Source: Methylobacterium mesophilicum SR1.6/6 (GTDB lineage Bacteria > Pseudomonadota > Alphaproteobacteria > Rhizobiales > Beijerinckiaceae). Taken from it: a DNA stretch of 64,000 nt. Under the pieces are notes generated by a model, which did no database searches, was not told the origin of the DNA, and saw only the letters and a list, made by a program, of their open reading frames with translations. The position numbers and the translations under genes are program-made. Shown here piece by piece: positions 1 through 10,004 of the stretch (positions are counted from its first letter, which is position 1; each line of letters opens with the position of its first letter). The stretch covers positions 4,793,447 through 4,857,446 of the forward strand of contig NZ_CP043538.1 in NCBI RefSeq assembly GCF_000364445.2, read 5' to 3'.

Positions 1-217
1 CGTGCAGGGAAACCGGAATGCCGTGAGACCCAGACTTGACCCGGTCGGCCCGCGCAGCGAGCGCGGCTGCGAGATCCGATGGAAGACCTTCCGGCCCCAG
101 CCGCATCCCGGCCAATTGCTCGGCCGTCAACGCGGGCGTATCGGACACCTCCTCCCAATCCTCGAGGGAGTAGCTGGCATCCGCACCAACGTCGGAGACG
201 TGATCAGAGGGCTTCAT
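1..217 (-). CDS. BrnA-like antitoxin, partial at window edge
   Basis: Reads leftward out of the window, so only the first 72 residues are present. The ATG at 217 lies inside the last codons of the upstream toxin-like gene, a coupled arrangement typical of BrnT/BrnA pairs. Visible features are an early Asp-Trp (DWEEVSD), then a Pro, a LTAEQL segment and GLPSDLAAAL, followed by IPVSL where the BrnA DNA-binding strand usually begins. These match the general BrnA layout (acidic toxin-binding N-terminus, CopG-like C-terminus). The DNA-binding part is off the edge, so the family call depends mainly on context. Confidence 0.55.
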   Translation of the reverse strand, partial: MKPSDHVSDVGADASYSLEDWEEVSDTPALTAEQLAGMRLGPEGLPSDLAAALAARADRVKSGSHGIPVSLH

Positions 218-479
218 AGATGGATCTCTCCGTCCGATTTGCACGGCGGACGCTCACAATGTCGAACGCCTCCGTTCCGAGTGGCGATACGATCACCACG
301 ACCACCACCGCTCCGAACCAAGTCCCGATCAGCAGGTAGCGGACGCGGCCTGTGCAACTCGGCCGGGTGGGTGCAGTCGCGTACCGGTCGAAGCTGAATG
401 CCTCCTCGAACTGCGCCGGATCGAATCCGTGCTTGGCGATGTTGGCCGAGCGCTTCGGTTCCTGGGCGATGAACTTCAC
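204..479 (-). CDS. brnT: BrnT-family toxin (RelE-like fold ribonuclease)
   Basis: A 91-residue protein. BrnT toxins are small RelE-fold ribonucleases that inhibit translation and are neutralised by BrnA. The start MKFIAQEPKRSANIAKHGFD matches the family opening in which a short strand precedes N-x-x-K-H-G. The middle has YLLIG, then a run of valines (a core beta strand), and the end has IVSVRRANRTERSIYEA, the conserved arginine-rich block ahead of the terminal Tyr-Glu. Its stop overlaps the start of the antitoxin-like gene by 14 bases, so toxin comes first, as is usual for this system. The family call is fairly secure; toxicity is inferred. Confidence 0.72.
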   Translation of the reverse strand: MKFIAQEPKRSANIAKHGFDPAQFEEAFSFDRYATAPTRPSCTGRVRYLLIGTWFGAVVVVVIVSPLGTEAFDIVSVRRANRTERSIYEAL

Positions 480-533
480 GGATCAGAGGTTATACGTGAG
501 TCGCGCGCGAGATGCGATTGGCCGCCCGCCCTT

Positions 534-1151
534 TTACCCCGCCATCACCCGCGCCACCGCGTCCCGCAGCACCGGCAGCAGCTCAGCCTCGAACCAGGGC
601 TCGCGCTTGAGCCAGCCGTTGTTGCGCCAGGACGGGTGAGGCAGGGGCAGGACCCGGGGGCGGCGGGGCTCGGACAGGATCTCCCGCCAGCGCCGCACGG
701 TGCCGGTGAGCCCGCCCTCCATCCGTCCGAGATGCCAGCCTTGCGCGTACTGGCCGATCACCAGGATCAGTTCTAGGTCCGGCAGGCCGGAGAAGAGCTC
801 CGCCCGCCAGCGCTCGGCGCATTCCCGCCGCGGCGGCCGGTCGCCGCCCTTGGCGTCGAGGCCCGGGAAGCACGAGCCCATCGGCACGATAGCGACCCGG
901 CTGGGGTCGTAGAACCGCGCCTCGTCGAGCCCGAGCCAGGATCGCAGGCGCACCCCCGACGGGTCGGTGAAGGGCTGCCCCGTGCGATGCGCGCGGGTGC
1001 CGGGGGCTTGGCTGGCGATGCAGAGCCGGGCCGTGGCCGATCCCTGCACGATGGGCCGGGGCTCCTGGGGAAGGGGCTGGCCGTAGAGCGGTGTGTCCCG
1101 GCAGAGGCGGCAGGCGCGCAAGCGCGCGGCGGTGTCGTCGAAGGCGGGCAT
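534..1151 (-). CDS. Uracil-DNA glycosylase family protein, probable Fe-S type
   Basis: A 205-residue member of the uracil-DNA glycosylase superfamily (base excision repair of uracil or deaminated bases). Visible motifs are SQAPG followed by GQPFTDPSGVRLRSWL, matching motif A and the strand after it, and LPHPSWRN, matching the C-terminal His-containing motif B. An N-terminal CRLC pair (Cys14, Cys17) and a later pair of cysteines about 17 residues apart (GSCFPG and RRECAERW) fit the four-cysteine [4Fe-4S] ligand pattern of family 4/5 enzymes. The motif A residue is Ser-Gln rather than Gly-Glu, so substrate preference is uncertain. It is a single gene; a terminator separates it from the upstream molybdoenzyme operon. 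Confidence 0.75.
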   Translation of the reverse strand: MPAFDDTAARLRACRLCRDTPLYGQPLPQEPRPIVQGSATARLCIASQAPGTRAHRTGQPFTDPSGVRLRSWLGLDEARFYDPSRVAIVPMGSCFPGLDAKGGDRPPRRECAERWRAELFSGLPDLELILVIGQYAQGWHLGRMEGGLTGTVRRWREILSEPRRPRVLPLPHPSWRNNGWLKREPWFEAELLPVLRDAVARVMAG

Positions 1152-1178
1152 CCGCCTGAGATGGGATCGGACGACCCC

Positions 1179-1211
1179 AAAAAGAAACGGCGCGGTGTCG
1201 CGCCGCGCCGT
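1179..1211 (-). terminator. Rho-independent terminator after the molybdoenzyme operon
   Basis: Read on the minus strand, a perfect 9-bp GC-rich stem (ACGGCGCGG with CCGCGCCGT, 7-base loop) is followed by TTCTTTTT. It sits just downstream of the molybdenum hydroxylase large subunit and just upstream of the glycosylase start. Confidence 0.75.
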
Positions 1212-1288
1212 CGTCAGTCGGGTCTCTTGCCTTGGGGGGAAGGCCCCTCCGTCTTACGCCGCCGATGGACGCTTGAACGTGCGATTCC

Positions 1289-3484
1289 TCACGCGCCCTT
1301 CACGCTCGACAGGTCGAGGGGCAGCGAGCGCAGGCGCCGGCCGGTGGCGGCGAAGACCGCGTTGGCGATCGACGGCCCCAGCACCGGCACGCCAGGCTCT
1401 CCGATCCCGGTGGGCGCCACCCGGCTCGGCACGATGTGCACCTCGACCGTCGGCATCTCGCTCATCCGGGTCGGCTCGTAGGCGTCGAAATTGTGCTCCT
1501 GCACCTGCCCGTCCTTCAGGGTGATGCGGTTCCTGAGCACCGCCGACAGGGCGAAGCCCACCGCGCCCTCGACCTGCGCGCGGATCACATCCGGGTTGAC
1601 CGCCACGCCGACATCCACCGCGGCGACGATGCGGTTCACCCGGACCGCCGCCTCCTGAGCGGTCACGTCGGCCACCATGGCGACGTAGGAGCCGAAGGAT
1701 TCGTGGACCGCCACCCCGAGGCCGCGCCCCTGATCCTTGGGCTTGGCGCTCCAGCCGGCCTTCTCGGCGGCGAGCTTGAGCACGCCGGCGAGCCGCGGCG
1801 CCTGGGTCAGGAGCGACAGCCGGTAGGCCACCGGATCGACGTTGGCGGCATGGGCCAGCTCGTCGATCATCACCTCCATCACGTGGGCCGTGTGGGTGTG
1901 GCCCACCGAGCGCCACCACAGGACCGGCACGCCCTCGCGGCCGTTATGGACGCCGAACCGGTAGGCCGGGAGCGCGTAGGGCGTGTCGGAGGCGCCCTCC
2001 ACGGTGGTGGCGTCGATGCCGTTCTTGACGATCATCGCCTCGAAGGGCGAGGCGATCATGATCGACTTGCCGACCATGACGTGGTCCCAGCCGACCACCG
2101 CGCCCCTGCCGTCGATCCCGGCGCGGACCTTGTGCAGCACGGTCGGGCGATAGTAGCCGCCGGCCATGTCGTCCTCGCGGGTCCAGACGAGATGCACGGG
2201 GGCCTTCTCGCCCGACGCCTTCAGGACGGTCGCGGCCTCTGCGAGGTAGTCGGCGGTCGGCGTCGCCCGGCGGCCGAAGGAGCCGCCGGCCCAGTTGCTG
2301 TGCAGCCGCACCCGGTCGGGCGTCACCCCGAGGATCGCCGCCATGGTGGCCTGCTCGACGGTCTGGAACTGGAAGCCGGCGTAGACGTCGTAGCCGCCAT
2401 CGGCCGCCTTCTCGATCGTGGCGTTGAGCGGCTCCATCGCCGCGTGGGCGAGATAGGGGAAGGTGAACTCGGCCTCGATCACCTTGGCGGCGCCCTTCAG
2501 CGCCGCCTGCGGGTCGCCGCGCTCGGACGCCGTGAGGCCGGGACCCTTGGCCCGCTCGCGGTACTCGGCGAGGATCGCGTCGGACGAGCGGGTCTCGGCG
2601 GTGCTGTCGTCCCAGGCGACCGTGAGCGCCTCGCGGCCCTTCATGGCCGCCCAGGTGTCCCGGGCGATCACCGCCACGCCGGTCGGCACCTGCACCACGT
2701 CGAGGACGCCCGCGACCTTGCGGGCGGCGGTGGCGTCGAACGACGTCACGGTGGCGCCGAAGCGTGGCGCCCGGGCCACCACGGCAGTGACCTGGTTCGG
2801 GCGGCGGATATCCAGGGAATAGACCGCCGTGCCGTTGGTCTTGGCGACCGAGTCGAGGCGCGGGATCTTCTGGCCGATCAGCCGCCACTCGCTCGGGTCC
2901 TTGAGGCGCGGCTCGGAGGGCACCGGCAGGGAGGCCGCTGAGGAAGCCAGCTCCCCGAACCGGGCCTGCCGGCCGGAGGGCGCGTGGCGCACAACGCCAT
3001 CCGCGACGGTGATCTCCGAGACCGGCACCTTCCAGCGGAAGGCGGCCTCGGCCATCAGCATCTCGCGGGCGGCCGCGCCCGCCTTGCGCAGCTGGAACCA
3101 GGAATTGGCCACCGCGGTGGAGCCGCCGGTGCCCTGGATCGGGCCCATCAGGGTGTTGTTGTAGAGCGCCGCGTCGGCGGGCGCGAACTCTGTGCGGACC
3201 TTAGCCCAGTCGGCGCCGAGCTCGTCGGCCAGGATCGTGGCGAGCCCGGTCGTGTTCCCCTGGCCCATGTCGAGGTGCTTGATCACCACCGTGACGGTGT
3301 CGTCGGCACCGATCCGCACGAAGGCATTGGGCTGCGCCTTCACGTCGGCGAGGTTCGGGCCCGACGCCGCCCGGGCGGGCTTGGGATCGAACCGGAACGC
3401 GACCACGAGGGCGCCGGCGCCGGCGAGCAGGCCGCGGCGGCTGGGACGGACGGGGAGGGGGTTCGGTCGACGGGCGTTCAGCAT
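1289..3484 (-). CDS. iorB: Molybdopterin-binding large subunit of an isoquinoline 1-oxidoreductase-like hydroxylase
   Basis: A 731-residue molybdopterin cytosine-dinucleotide-binding subunit of the xanthine oxidase family, closest in style to IorB and to periplasmic aldehyde oxidoreductases. It would hydroxylate a heterocycle or oxidise an aldehyde. An N-terminal twin-arginine signal (SRRGLLAGAGALVVAF, about residues 16-31) indicates export of the folded complex. Near the C-terminus GIGEPGVPVLGP holds the conserved glutamate that acts as catalytic base. The 2Fe-2S subunit is encoded 61 bases upstream in the same direction. No cytochrome subunit or maturation factor lies next to it, so the electron acceptor is elsewhere. 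The family is clear; the substrate cannot be told from sequence. Confidence 0.85.
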   Translation of the reverse strand: MLNARRPNPLPVRPSRRGLLAGAGALVVAFRFDPKPARAASGPNLADVKAQPNAFVRIGADDTVTVVIKHLDMGQGNTTGLATILADELGADWAKVRTEFAPADAALYNNTLMGPIQGTGGSTAVANSWFQLRKAGAAAREMLMAEAAFRWKVPVSEITVADGVVRHAPSGRQARFGELASSAASLPVPSEPRLKDPSEWRLIGQKIPRLDSVAKTNGTAVYSLDIRRPNQVTAVVARAPRFGATVTSFDATAARKVAGVLDVVQVPTGVAVIARDTWAAMKGREALTVAWDDSTAETRSSDAILAEYRERAKGPGLTASERGDPQAALKGAAKVIEAEFTFPYLAHAAMEPLNATIEKAADGGYDVYAGFQFQTVEQATMAAILGVTPDRVRLHSNWAGGSFGRRATPTADYLAEAATVLKASGEKAPVHLVWTREDDMAGGYYRPTVLHKVRAGIDGRGAVVGWDHVMVGKSIMIASPFEAMIVKNGIDATTVEGASDTPYALPAYRFGVHNGREGVPVLWWRSVGHTHTAHVMEVMIDELAHAANVDPVAYRLSLLTQAPRLAGVLKLAAEKAGWSAKPKDQGRGLGVAVHESFGSYVAMVADVTAQEAAVRVNRIVAAVDVGVAVNPDVIRAQVEGAVGFALSAVLRNRITLKDGQVQEHNFDAYEPTRMSEMPTVEVHIVPSRVAPTGIGEPGVPVLGPSIANAVFAATGRRLRSLPLDLSSVKGA

Positions 3485-3545
3485 GGCGGCGAGGCTCCGG
3501 TCGGGACCGCGGGGGCGGGCGGGGAAAGGTGGGCGCCGGGACGGA

Positions 3546-4001
3546 TCAGGCGAGGCTGCGCGCGGCTTCGTGAATCGCCGCGCGGATGCGCTGGTAGGTG
3601 CCGCAGCGGCAGATGTTGCCGTCCATGGCCCCGTCGATGTCGGCGTCGCTCGGCTTGGCGTTGCCCGAGAGCAGGCCGATCGCCGACATGATCTGGCCGG
3701 ACTGGCAGTAGCCGCACTGGACCACGTCGAGCTTGCGCCACGCCGCCTGGACGGCCTCGGCCACCCGGCCCGAGACGCCCTCGATGGTGGTCACCTGCGC
3801 GGTGCCGACATCGCCGATCTTCGTCTGGCAGGCGCGGACCGGCTGGCCGTCGAGGTGGACCGTGCAGGCACCGCACTGGGCGATGCCGCAGCCATATTTG
3901 GTGCCGGTGGCGTCGAGCCGGTCGCGCAGCACCCAGAGCAGGGGCATGTCCGGGTCGGCGTCGATCTCGTGCGCGACTCCGTTGACGGTGAGCTTCGGCA
4001 T
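3546..4001 (-). CDS. iorA: 2Fe-2S subunit of the molybdenum hydroxylase
   Basis: A 151-residue electron-transfer subunit carrying two [2Fe-2S] clusters. The N-terminal ferredoxin-like domain has [15 protein letters not shown] plus a further Cys (RACQ); the C-terminal helical domain has CGYCQSGQ and CRCGTYQ, the standard spacing of this family. It passes electrons from the molybdenum site in the following gene. The ATG at 4001 (MPKLTVNG) fits the family start; an in-frame upstream ATG at 4040 would add 13 unconserved residues. There is no leader peptide of its own, consistent with co-export with the Tat-signal-bearing partner. Confidence 0.88.
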   Translation of the reverse strand: MPKLTVNGVAHEIDADPDMPLLWVLRDRLDATGTKYGCGIAQCGACTVHLDGQPVRACQTKIGDVGTAQVTTIEGVSGRVAEAVQAAWRKLDVVQCGYCQSGQIMSAIGLLSGNAKPSDADIDGAMDGNICRCGTYQRIRAAIHEAARSLA

Positions 4002-4277
4002 GGTCGTCGGCCCTTCCTCGACGCGTGCGTCCGGACCCACCGGAGCCCGATGCGCGGCCTCGATCGGGCACCGCGGTCGCCACGACCGTAGCGTTCACCC
4101 GGGCCGGCGCGATGTGCGGCACCGCACGTCGACCCGGTCCGCGCGCAACCTGAAGACAGCCTCGCGACAGGCCGGTTGCATAAGATCCGAACGATACCGG
4201 CAGCCCCTTCTTAACACATCCGCCGCATCCTCACGGAGCGATTCCGAGCCGACACCAGTTTCGAGTTTTAAGACGCG

Positions 4278-5810
<1,533 letters not shown>

Positions 5811-5887
5811 GCCAGGGGATCCGACGTCTCTGCGAGCGCCGCGCAGCAGAGACGAAGCGTGTCGGAGCGATCGCGGCGCAGACCGCT

Positions 5888-6304
5888 TCAGCCCACCCCT
5901 CCGAGCGCACAGACCCGCGCCCACTCCGCCTCAGTCACAGGCTGCACCGACAGGCGGGAGTTGTTCACCAGCACCATGGCGGCGAGTGCCGGATCGGCCT
6001 TGATCGCGTCGAGAGTCACCGGCCGGGGAAGCGCCCGGACCGCCCGCACGTCGACCATGCCGAAGCGGCCGGTCTCGTCGGTGTGGTCGGGATAGTAGGG
6101 CCGGATCACCTCGACGATCCCGACCACCGCCTTGCCCTCGTTCGAGTGGTAGAAGAAGCCCCGCTCGCCGACCTGCATGGCCATCAGCTGCTGCTTGGCG
6201 AGGTGGTTGCGCACGCCGTTCCAGAAGGTCCCGGTCTCCCCGGCCGCGACCTGCTGATCCCACGACCAAGTCGCGGGCTCGGATTTGAACAGCCAGTACG
6301 CCAT
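5888..6304 (-). CDS. EVE-domain protein
   Basis: 138 residues spanning a single EVE domain (PUA-like fold, related to YTH and ASCH domains), often thought to bind modified bases. It opens with MAYWLFKSEP and continues with WDGVRN-type FWNGVRNHLAK and GFFYHS, all hallmark family segments, and ends shortly after NNSRLSVQPV. The start at 6304 is chosen because MAYWLFKSEP is the conserved N-terminus; the in-frame extension upstream is unconserved. Convergent with the histidine kinase gene. A role in nucleic-acid modification is known only for some relatives. Confidence 0.85.
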   Translation of the reverse strand: MAYWLFKSEPATWSWDQQVAAGETGTFWNGVRNHLAKQQLMAMQVGERGFFYHSNEGKAVVGIVEVIRPYYPDHTDETGRFGMVDVRAVRALPRPVTLDAIKADPALAAMVLVNNSRLSVQPVTEAEWARVCALGGVG

Positions 6305-6554
6305 CGCTGAGATTCCCGGAACCGCCCGATCCCGGCGGCACATCCCGCCATAGCGCAGCTTCATCCCCGACGGACAGACCACCGCCGCCGGGCTCCGCGC
6401 AGACCCGTCGCCCAGGCTCTTTCTCGGGCGTCCAGCGATCAGGATGCGGCCACAACCCTATTCGGCAAGGTCAAGACCGGGTCGTTGTATGAATATTAAA
6501 TCCTATCTGCGACAATCTTATAACTACACCTCAGAGTAGAAGTACGACGTCCAC

Positions 6555-8933
6555 ATGCTGACCGTTCTCGGTTGCTTCGTCGGGGAACACAACTTGTGGC
6601 TGGTAGCGCTGGCGGCGCTGGTCTGCACGCTGGCCAGCACCACCGCCATGGCGCTGCTGACCCATGCCGGCCGGGCGGGCGGGCGCAGCCGCTTCACCTG
6701 GCTCGCGGTCGCGGCGGCGGCGGGTGGCTCCGGCATCTGGGCGACGCACTTCCTGGCGATGCTCGCCTTCGAGCCGCACCTGCCCTCGGGTTACGGAATC
6801 GGCCTGACCCTCCTGTCCTACGCGGACGCGGTCGCGATCACCGGCCTCGGCTTCGCCCTGGCCACGACCGGGGGAAATGTCCGGGCTGCGCTCGGGGGCG
6901 CGGTGGCGGGCGGCGGCATCGCCGCCATGCACTACACCGGCATGGCGGCTTACCAGGTCCCCGGGCACCTCATCTGGAACCCGGCGCTGGTGGCCGCCTC
7001 GGTGGTGATCGGCGCCTCGCTTGGAGGCGCATCCCTGCTGGTCGGCCTGTCGGCGCGCACCGCACGGGGCCGATGCCTGGGTGCGGCGCTGCTGATCCTG
7101 GCGATCTGCGGCCACCACTTCACCGGCATGGGCGCGGTGACCCTCGTGCCCGACCCGGCCGTCGCGATCCCGGAGAGCGCGATCCGGACCGAGTGGCTCG
7201 CGGCCGCCGTGGCGCTGGCGAGCTGCCTGATCCTGCTCACCGCCGGGGCCGCCCTGCTGCTCGACCTGCGCGAGCGCAAGCGCGCCGAGATCGAGCGCGA
7301 GCGCCTGCTCAGCCTCGCCAACGCGGCCGTGGAAGGGCTCGTCGTGTGCCGCGCCGGCCAGATCGTCAGCGCCAACGAGGCCTTCGCCCGCCTCGCGGGC
7401 GCCGAGGCGAATGCCCTGGCCGGGGCGAGCCTTGCCGCGTTCCTGCCGGGTTTCGCCGCCGGCACAGGGACGGCCGATCAGCCGGTGGAATTCGAGCTGG
7501 TCCAGGCGGGGGGCGCCACCATCCCGGTCGAGGTGATCATGCGCCCGGTGGCCGAGTACGGGCGCCAGCCGCACCACGCCGTCGCGGTGCGCGACCTGCG
7601 CGCGCGGCGCCGGGCCGAGAGCGAGATCCACTATCTCGCCCACCACGACGCGCTCACGGGACTCGCCAACCGCACCAGCTTTCACGCTCGCCTGGAACGC
7701 GAGACGCGCGCCGCCGACGTCCAGGGCACGAAGCTCGCGGTGCTGTGCCTCGACCTCGACCGGTTCAAGGAGGTCAACGATCTGTACGGCCACGCGGCCG
7801 GAGACGCGATGCTGCGCGACCTCGCTCTCCGGGTCGGCGGCCTGCTCGACGGCAACCAGCTGATGGCGCGGCTGGGCGGCGACGAGTTCGCCATCCTCAC
7901 GCCGCAGGGGCCGGGATGCGCGGACGGGTCGGCCGAGCGGCTGGCCGAACGGATCCTGGCGACCCTGGCGGCGGTGCCGGCGGCCTCCGGGCCGGTGATC
8001 GCCACCAGCATCGGCGTCGCGGTCTACCCCGACGACGCCCAGGACCAGCACGCGCTCCTCAGCTACGCCGACGCCGCCCTGTACCGGGCCAAGGCCGAGG
8101 GCCGCGGCACCTGCCGCCGCTACGACGCCAGCATGGGCGCGCAGATCCGCGACAGGCGCATGCTGGAGCACGACCTGCGTCACGCGGTGGCCCGCGGGGA
8201 GCTGGAACTCGTCTACCAGCCGCAGTCCCAGATCGAGACCGGCGCGGTGACGGGCTTCGAGGCGCTGCTGCGCTGGGGTCACCCGGCACGCGGCAGCGTC
8301 TCGCCGGCCCTGTTCGTGCCGATCGCCGAGGAGACCGGGGCGATCCTCGAGATCGGCGCCTGGGTGCTGCGGGAGGCGTGCCGGACGGCCGCCGGATGGC
8401 CGCAGCCGCTGGCGATCGCCGTCAACGTCTCGGCGGTTCAGCTCCACAACCCGCACTTCGTGCAGTTCGTCCACGGCATCCTGTTCGAGACGGGCCTGAA
8501 GGCTGAGCGCCTGGAGATCGAGATCACCGAGACAGCCCTGATCCGGGATCCGGCCAGGGCGCTGCTCACCCTGCGCCAGCTCAAGGCGCTCGGCGTGCGG
8601 ATCGCCATGGACGATTTCGGCACCGGCTACTCCTCGCTGTCGAACCTGCGCTCCTTCCCGTTCGACCGGATCAAGATCGACGGCTCGTTCATCAAGGCGG
8701 TCCACAGCAACCCGCAGGGCGCCGCCATCGTGCGCTCCGTCCTGGGCCTGGGGCGGGGCCTCGGGCTCGCCGTGGTGGCGGAGGGTGTGGAGACGGCCGA
8801 CGAGCTGTCGTTCCTGGCGCGAGAGCACTGCACCCTCGCGCAGGGTTACCTGCTGGGCCGGCCCGCGCCGATCGCGCAGTTCGCCGATCACACCCACGGT
8901 GCCGCAGAGGAGCGGGTGGCCTCGGTGGCGTGA
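6555..8933 (+). CDS. MHYT-PAS-GGDEF-EAL cyclic-di-GMP signalling protein
   Basis: 792 residues. The N-terminal integral membrane MHYT domain has three characteristic His/Met motifs (ATHFLAM near residue 66, MHYTGM near 125, HHFTGM near 186), proposed to bind copper and sense O2, CO or NO. A PAS-like segment (about 245-350) follows, then GGDEF with an intact LGGDEF motif (about 438-444), then EAL with FEALLRWGHP (about 568) and DDFGTGYSSLSNL (about 686). Both catalytic signatures look intact, so the protein could make and degrade c-di-GMP. No RxxD inhibitory site is evident at the expected distance before GGDEF. Monocistronic. The gap 6305-6554 includes an unusually AT-rich stretch at 6487-6540 that probably holds the promoter. 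Confidence 0.9.
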   Translation: MLTVLGCFVGEHNLWLVALAALVCTLASTTAMALLTHAGRAGGRSRFTWLAVAAAAGGSGIWATHFLAMLAFEPHLPSGYGIGLTLLSYADAVAITGLGFALATTGGNVRAALGGAVAGGGIAAMHYTGMAAYQVPGHLIWNPALVAASVVIGASLGGASLLVGLSARTARGRCLGAALLILAICGHHFTGMGAVTLVPDPAVAIPESAIRTEWLAAAVALASCLILLTAGAALLLDLRERKRAEIERERLLSLANAAVEGLVVCRAGQIVSANEAFARLAGAEANALAGASLAAFLPGFAAGTGTADQPVEFELVQAGGATIPVEVIMRPVAEYGRQPHHAVAVRDLRARRRAESEIHYLAHHDALTGLANRTSFHARLERETRAADVQGTKLAVLCLDLDRFKEVNDLYGHAAGDAMLRDLALRVGGLLDGNQLMARLGGDEFAILTPQGPGCADGSAERLAERILATLAAVPAASGPVIATSIGVAVYPDDAQDQHALLSYADAALYRAKAEGRGTCRRYDASMGAQIRDRRMLEHDLRHAVARGELELVYQPQSQIETGAVTGFEALLRWGHPARGSVSPALFVPIAEETGAILEIGAWVLREACRTAAGWPQPLAIAVNVSAVQLHNPHFVQFVHGILFETGLKAERLEIEITETALIRDPARALLTLRQLKALGVRIAMDDFGTGYSSLSNLRSFPFDRIKIDGSFIKAVHSNPQGAAIVRSVLGLGRGLGLAVVAEGVETADELSFLAREHCTLAQGYLLGRPAPIAQFADHTHGAAEERVASVA

Positions 8934-8944
8934 GGCTCATCGCG

Positions 8945-8969
8945 CCGGGGCCGGCCGCCTCGGCCCCGG
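8945..8969. terminator. Hairpin between convergent genes, likely bidirectional terminator
   Basis: A perfect 9-bp GC stem (CCGGGGCCG with CGGCCCCGG, 7-base loop) in the 72-base gap between the convergent MHYT-GGDEF-EAL gene and gpsA. There is no U-tract on either side, so intrinsic termination is plausible but not proven. Confidence 0.45.
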
Positions 8970-9005
8970 GGCCCGGCAGGTTCGTGGCCCTTCCCGGGCG
9001 CGGGC

Positions 9006-10004
9006 TCAGTCGGTCTCCCCGCGCAGCGGCCGGGCCAGCAGGCCCGCGACCACGTCGTCCACGCCGGCCGTCCCCGCCACGATCGCCGCGACGGCTTCCG
9101 CCACCGGCATCTCGACGCCCTTCGCCGCTGCCAGCCCGGCCAGCGCCGCGGCCGTGAACGCGCCCTCGGCGAGCTTGCCGCCCGCGGCCGCCTCAGGGCT
9201 CGCGCCGGCCCCGAGGCGCTGGCCGAAGGCGAAGTTGCGCGATTGCGGCGAGGAGGCGGTGAGCACGAGGTCGCCGAGCCCCGAGAGACCCATCAGCGTC
9301 TCCGCCCGGCCCCCGAAGGCGCGGGCGAAGCGCATCAGCTCGGCGAAAGCCCGGGCGATCAGCGCCGCCCGGGCGCTCTCGCCGAGGCCGCGCCCCGCCA
9401 CGATCCCGCAGGCGATGGCCAGCACGTTCTTGCCGGCGCCGCCGATCTCGACGCCGCGCACGTCGTCGGTGTGGTAGAGCCGGAAGCTCGGCCCCGACAG
9501 CAGCCCGCTCAGGGACGCGGCGAGGCCGGGATCGGCGGCCGCCAGGGTCACGGCGGTGGGCAGGCCGCGGGCGACGTCGGCCGCGAAGCTCGGGCCGGAC
9601 AGGACCGCCACCGGCGTCCTCGGCGGCAGGATCTCCGCCGCCACGGCGCTCATGAAGCTGTCGCTGCCGCGCTCGATGCCTTTGGCGCAGAGGATCACCG
9701 GCCCGGCCGTGGCCAGGGGATCGCGCAGGGCCTCCAGCACGCCGCGCACGGTCTGGGCGGGCACGACCAGCAGGGTCGCCCGGGCGCCGGCGAGTGTGTC
9801 CGCGTCCGCCGTCGCGCGGATGCCCGGATGGAGCGGCACGCCCGGCAGGTAGCGGGGATTCTCGCGGCCCGCCTGGAGGGCGGCGGCGGCCTGCGCGTCG
9901 CGCAGCCACAGCGTCACGGGATGGCCGGCCCCGGCGGCGGCATTGGCCAGCGCCGTCCCCCAGGCGCCGCCGCCCACCACGTTGATCGCGGTTTCCGCGC
10001 TCAT
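9006..10004 (-). CDS. gpsA: Glycerol-3-phosphate dehydrogenase [NAD(P)+]
   Basis: 332 residues. Reduces dihydroxyacetone phosphate to sn-glycerol 3-phosphate for phospholipid synthesis in the cytosol. The N-terminal Rossmann motif is VVGGGAWGTALA; the middle shows LSGPSFAADVARGLPTAVTLA and the C-terminal catalytic region shows GAGKNVLAIACG and SGLGDLVLT. The ATG at 10004 gives the usual family length; the frame is open further upstream but that part is antisense to coding elsewhere. Its start overlaps the stop of the preceding GNAT gene by 4 bases, making it the last gene of tsaD-GNAT-gpsA. A second, FAD-linked enzyme (glpD) with the opposite role lies at 45227. Confidence 0.93.
   Translation of the reverse strand: MSAETAINVVGGGAWGTALANAAAGAGHPVTLWLRDAQAAAALQAGRENPRYLPGVPLHPGIRATADADTLAGARATLLVVPAQTVRGVLEALRDPLATAGPVILCAKGIERGSDSFMSAVAAEILPPRTPVAVLSGPSFAADVARGLPTAVTLAAADPGLAASLSGLLSGPSFRLYHTDDVRGVEIGGAGKNVLAIACGIVAGRGLGESARAALIARAFAELMRFARAFGGRAETLMGLSGLGDLVLTASSPQSRNFAFGQRLGAGASPEAAAGGKLAEGAFTAAALAGLAAAKGVEMPVAEAVAAIVAGTAGVDDVVAGLLARPLRGETD

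Noticed and set aside
4002..4277. Possible small gene between the 2Fe-2S subunit and the histidine kinase
   Set aside because: No frame with a ribosome-binding site or recognisable motif was seen; treated as a divergent promoter region.
6531..8897. A 788-codon open frame opposite the MHYT-GGDEF-EAL gene
   Set aside because: The plus-strand protein has clear domain motifs throughout; the opposite frame is Arg/Gly/Asp-rich low-complexity sequence, as expected from GC-rich third positions.
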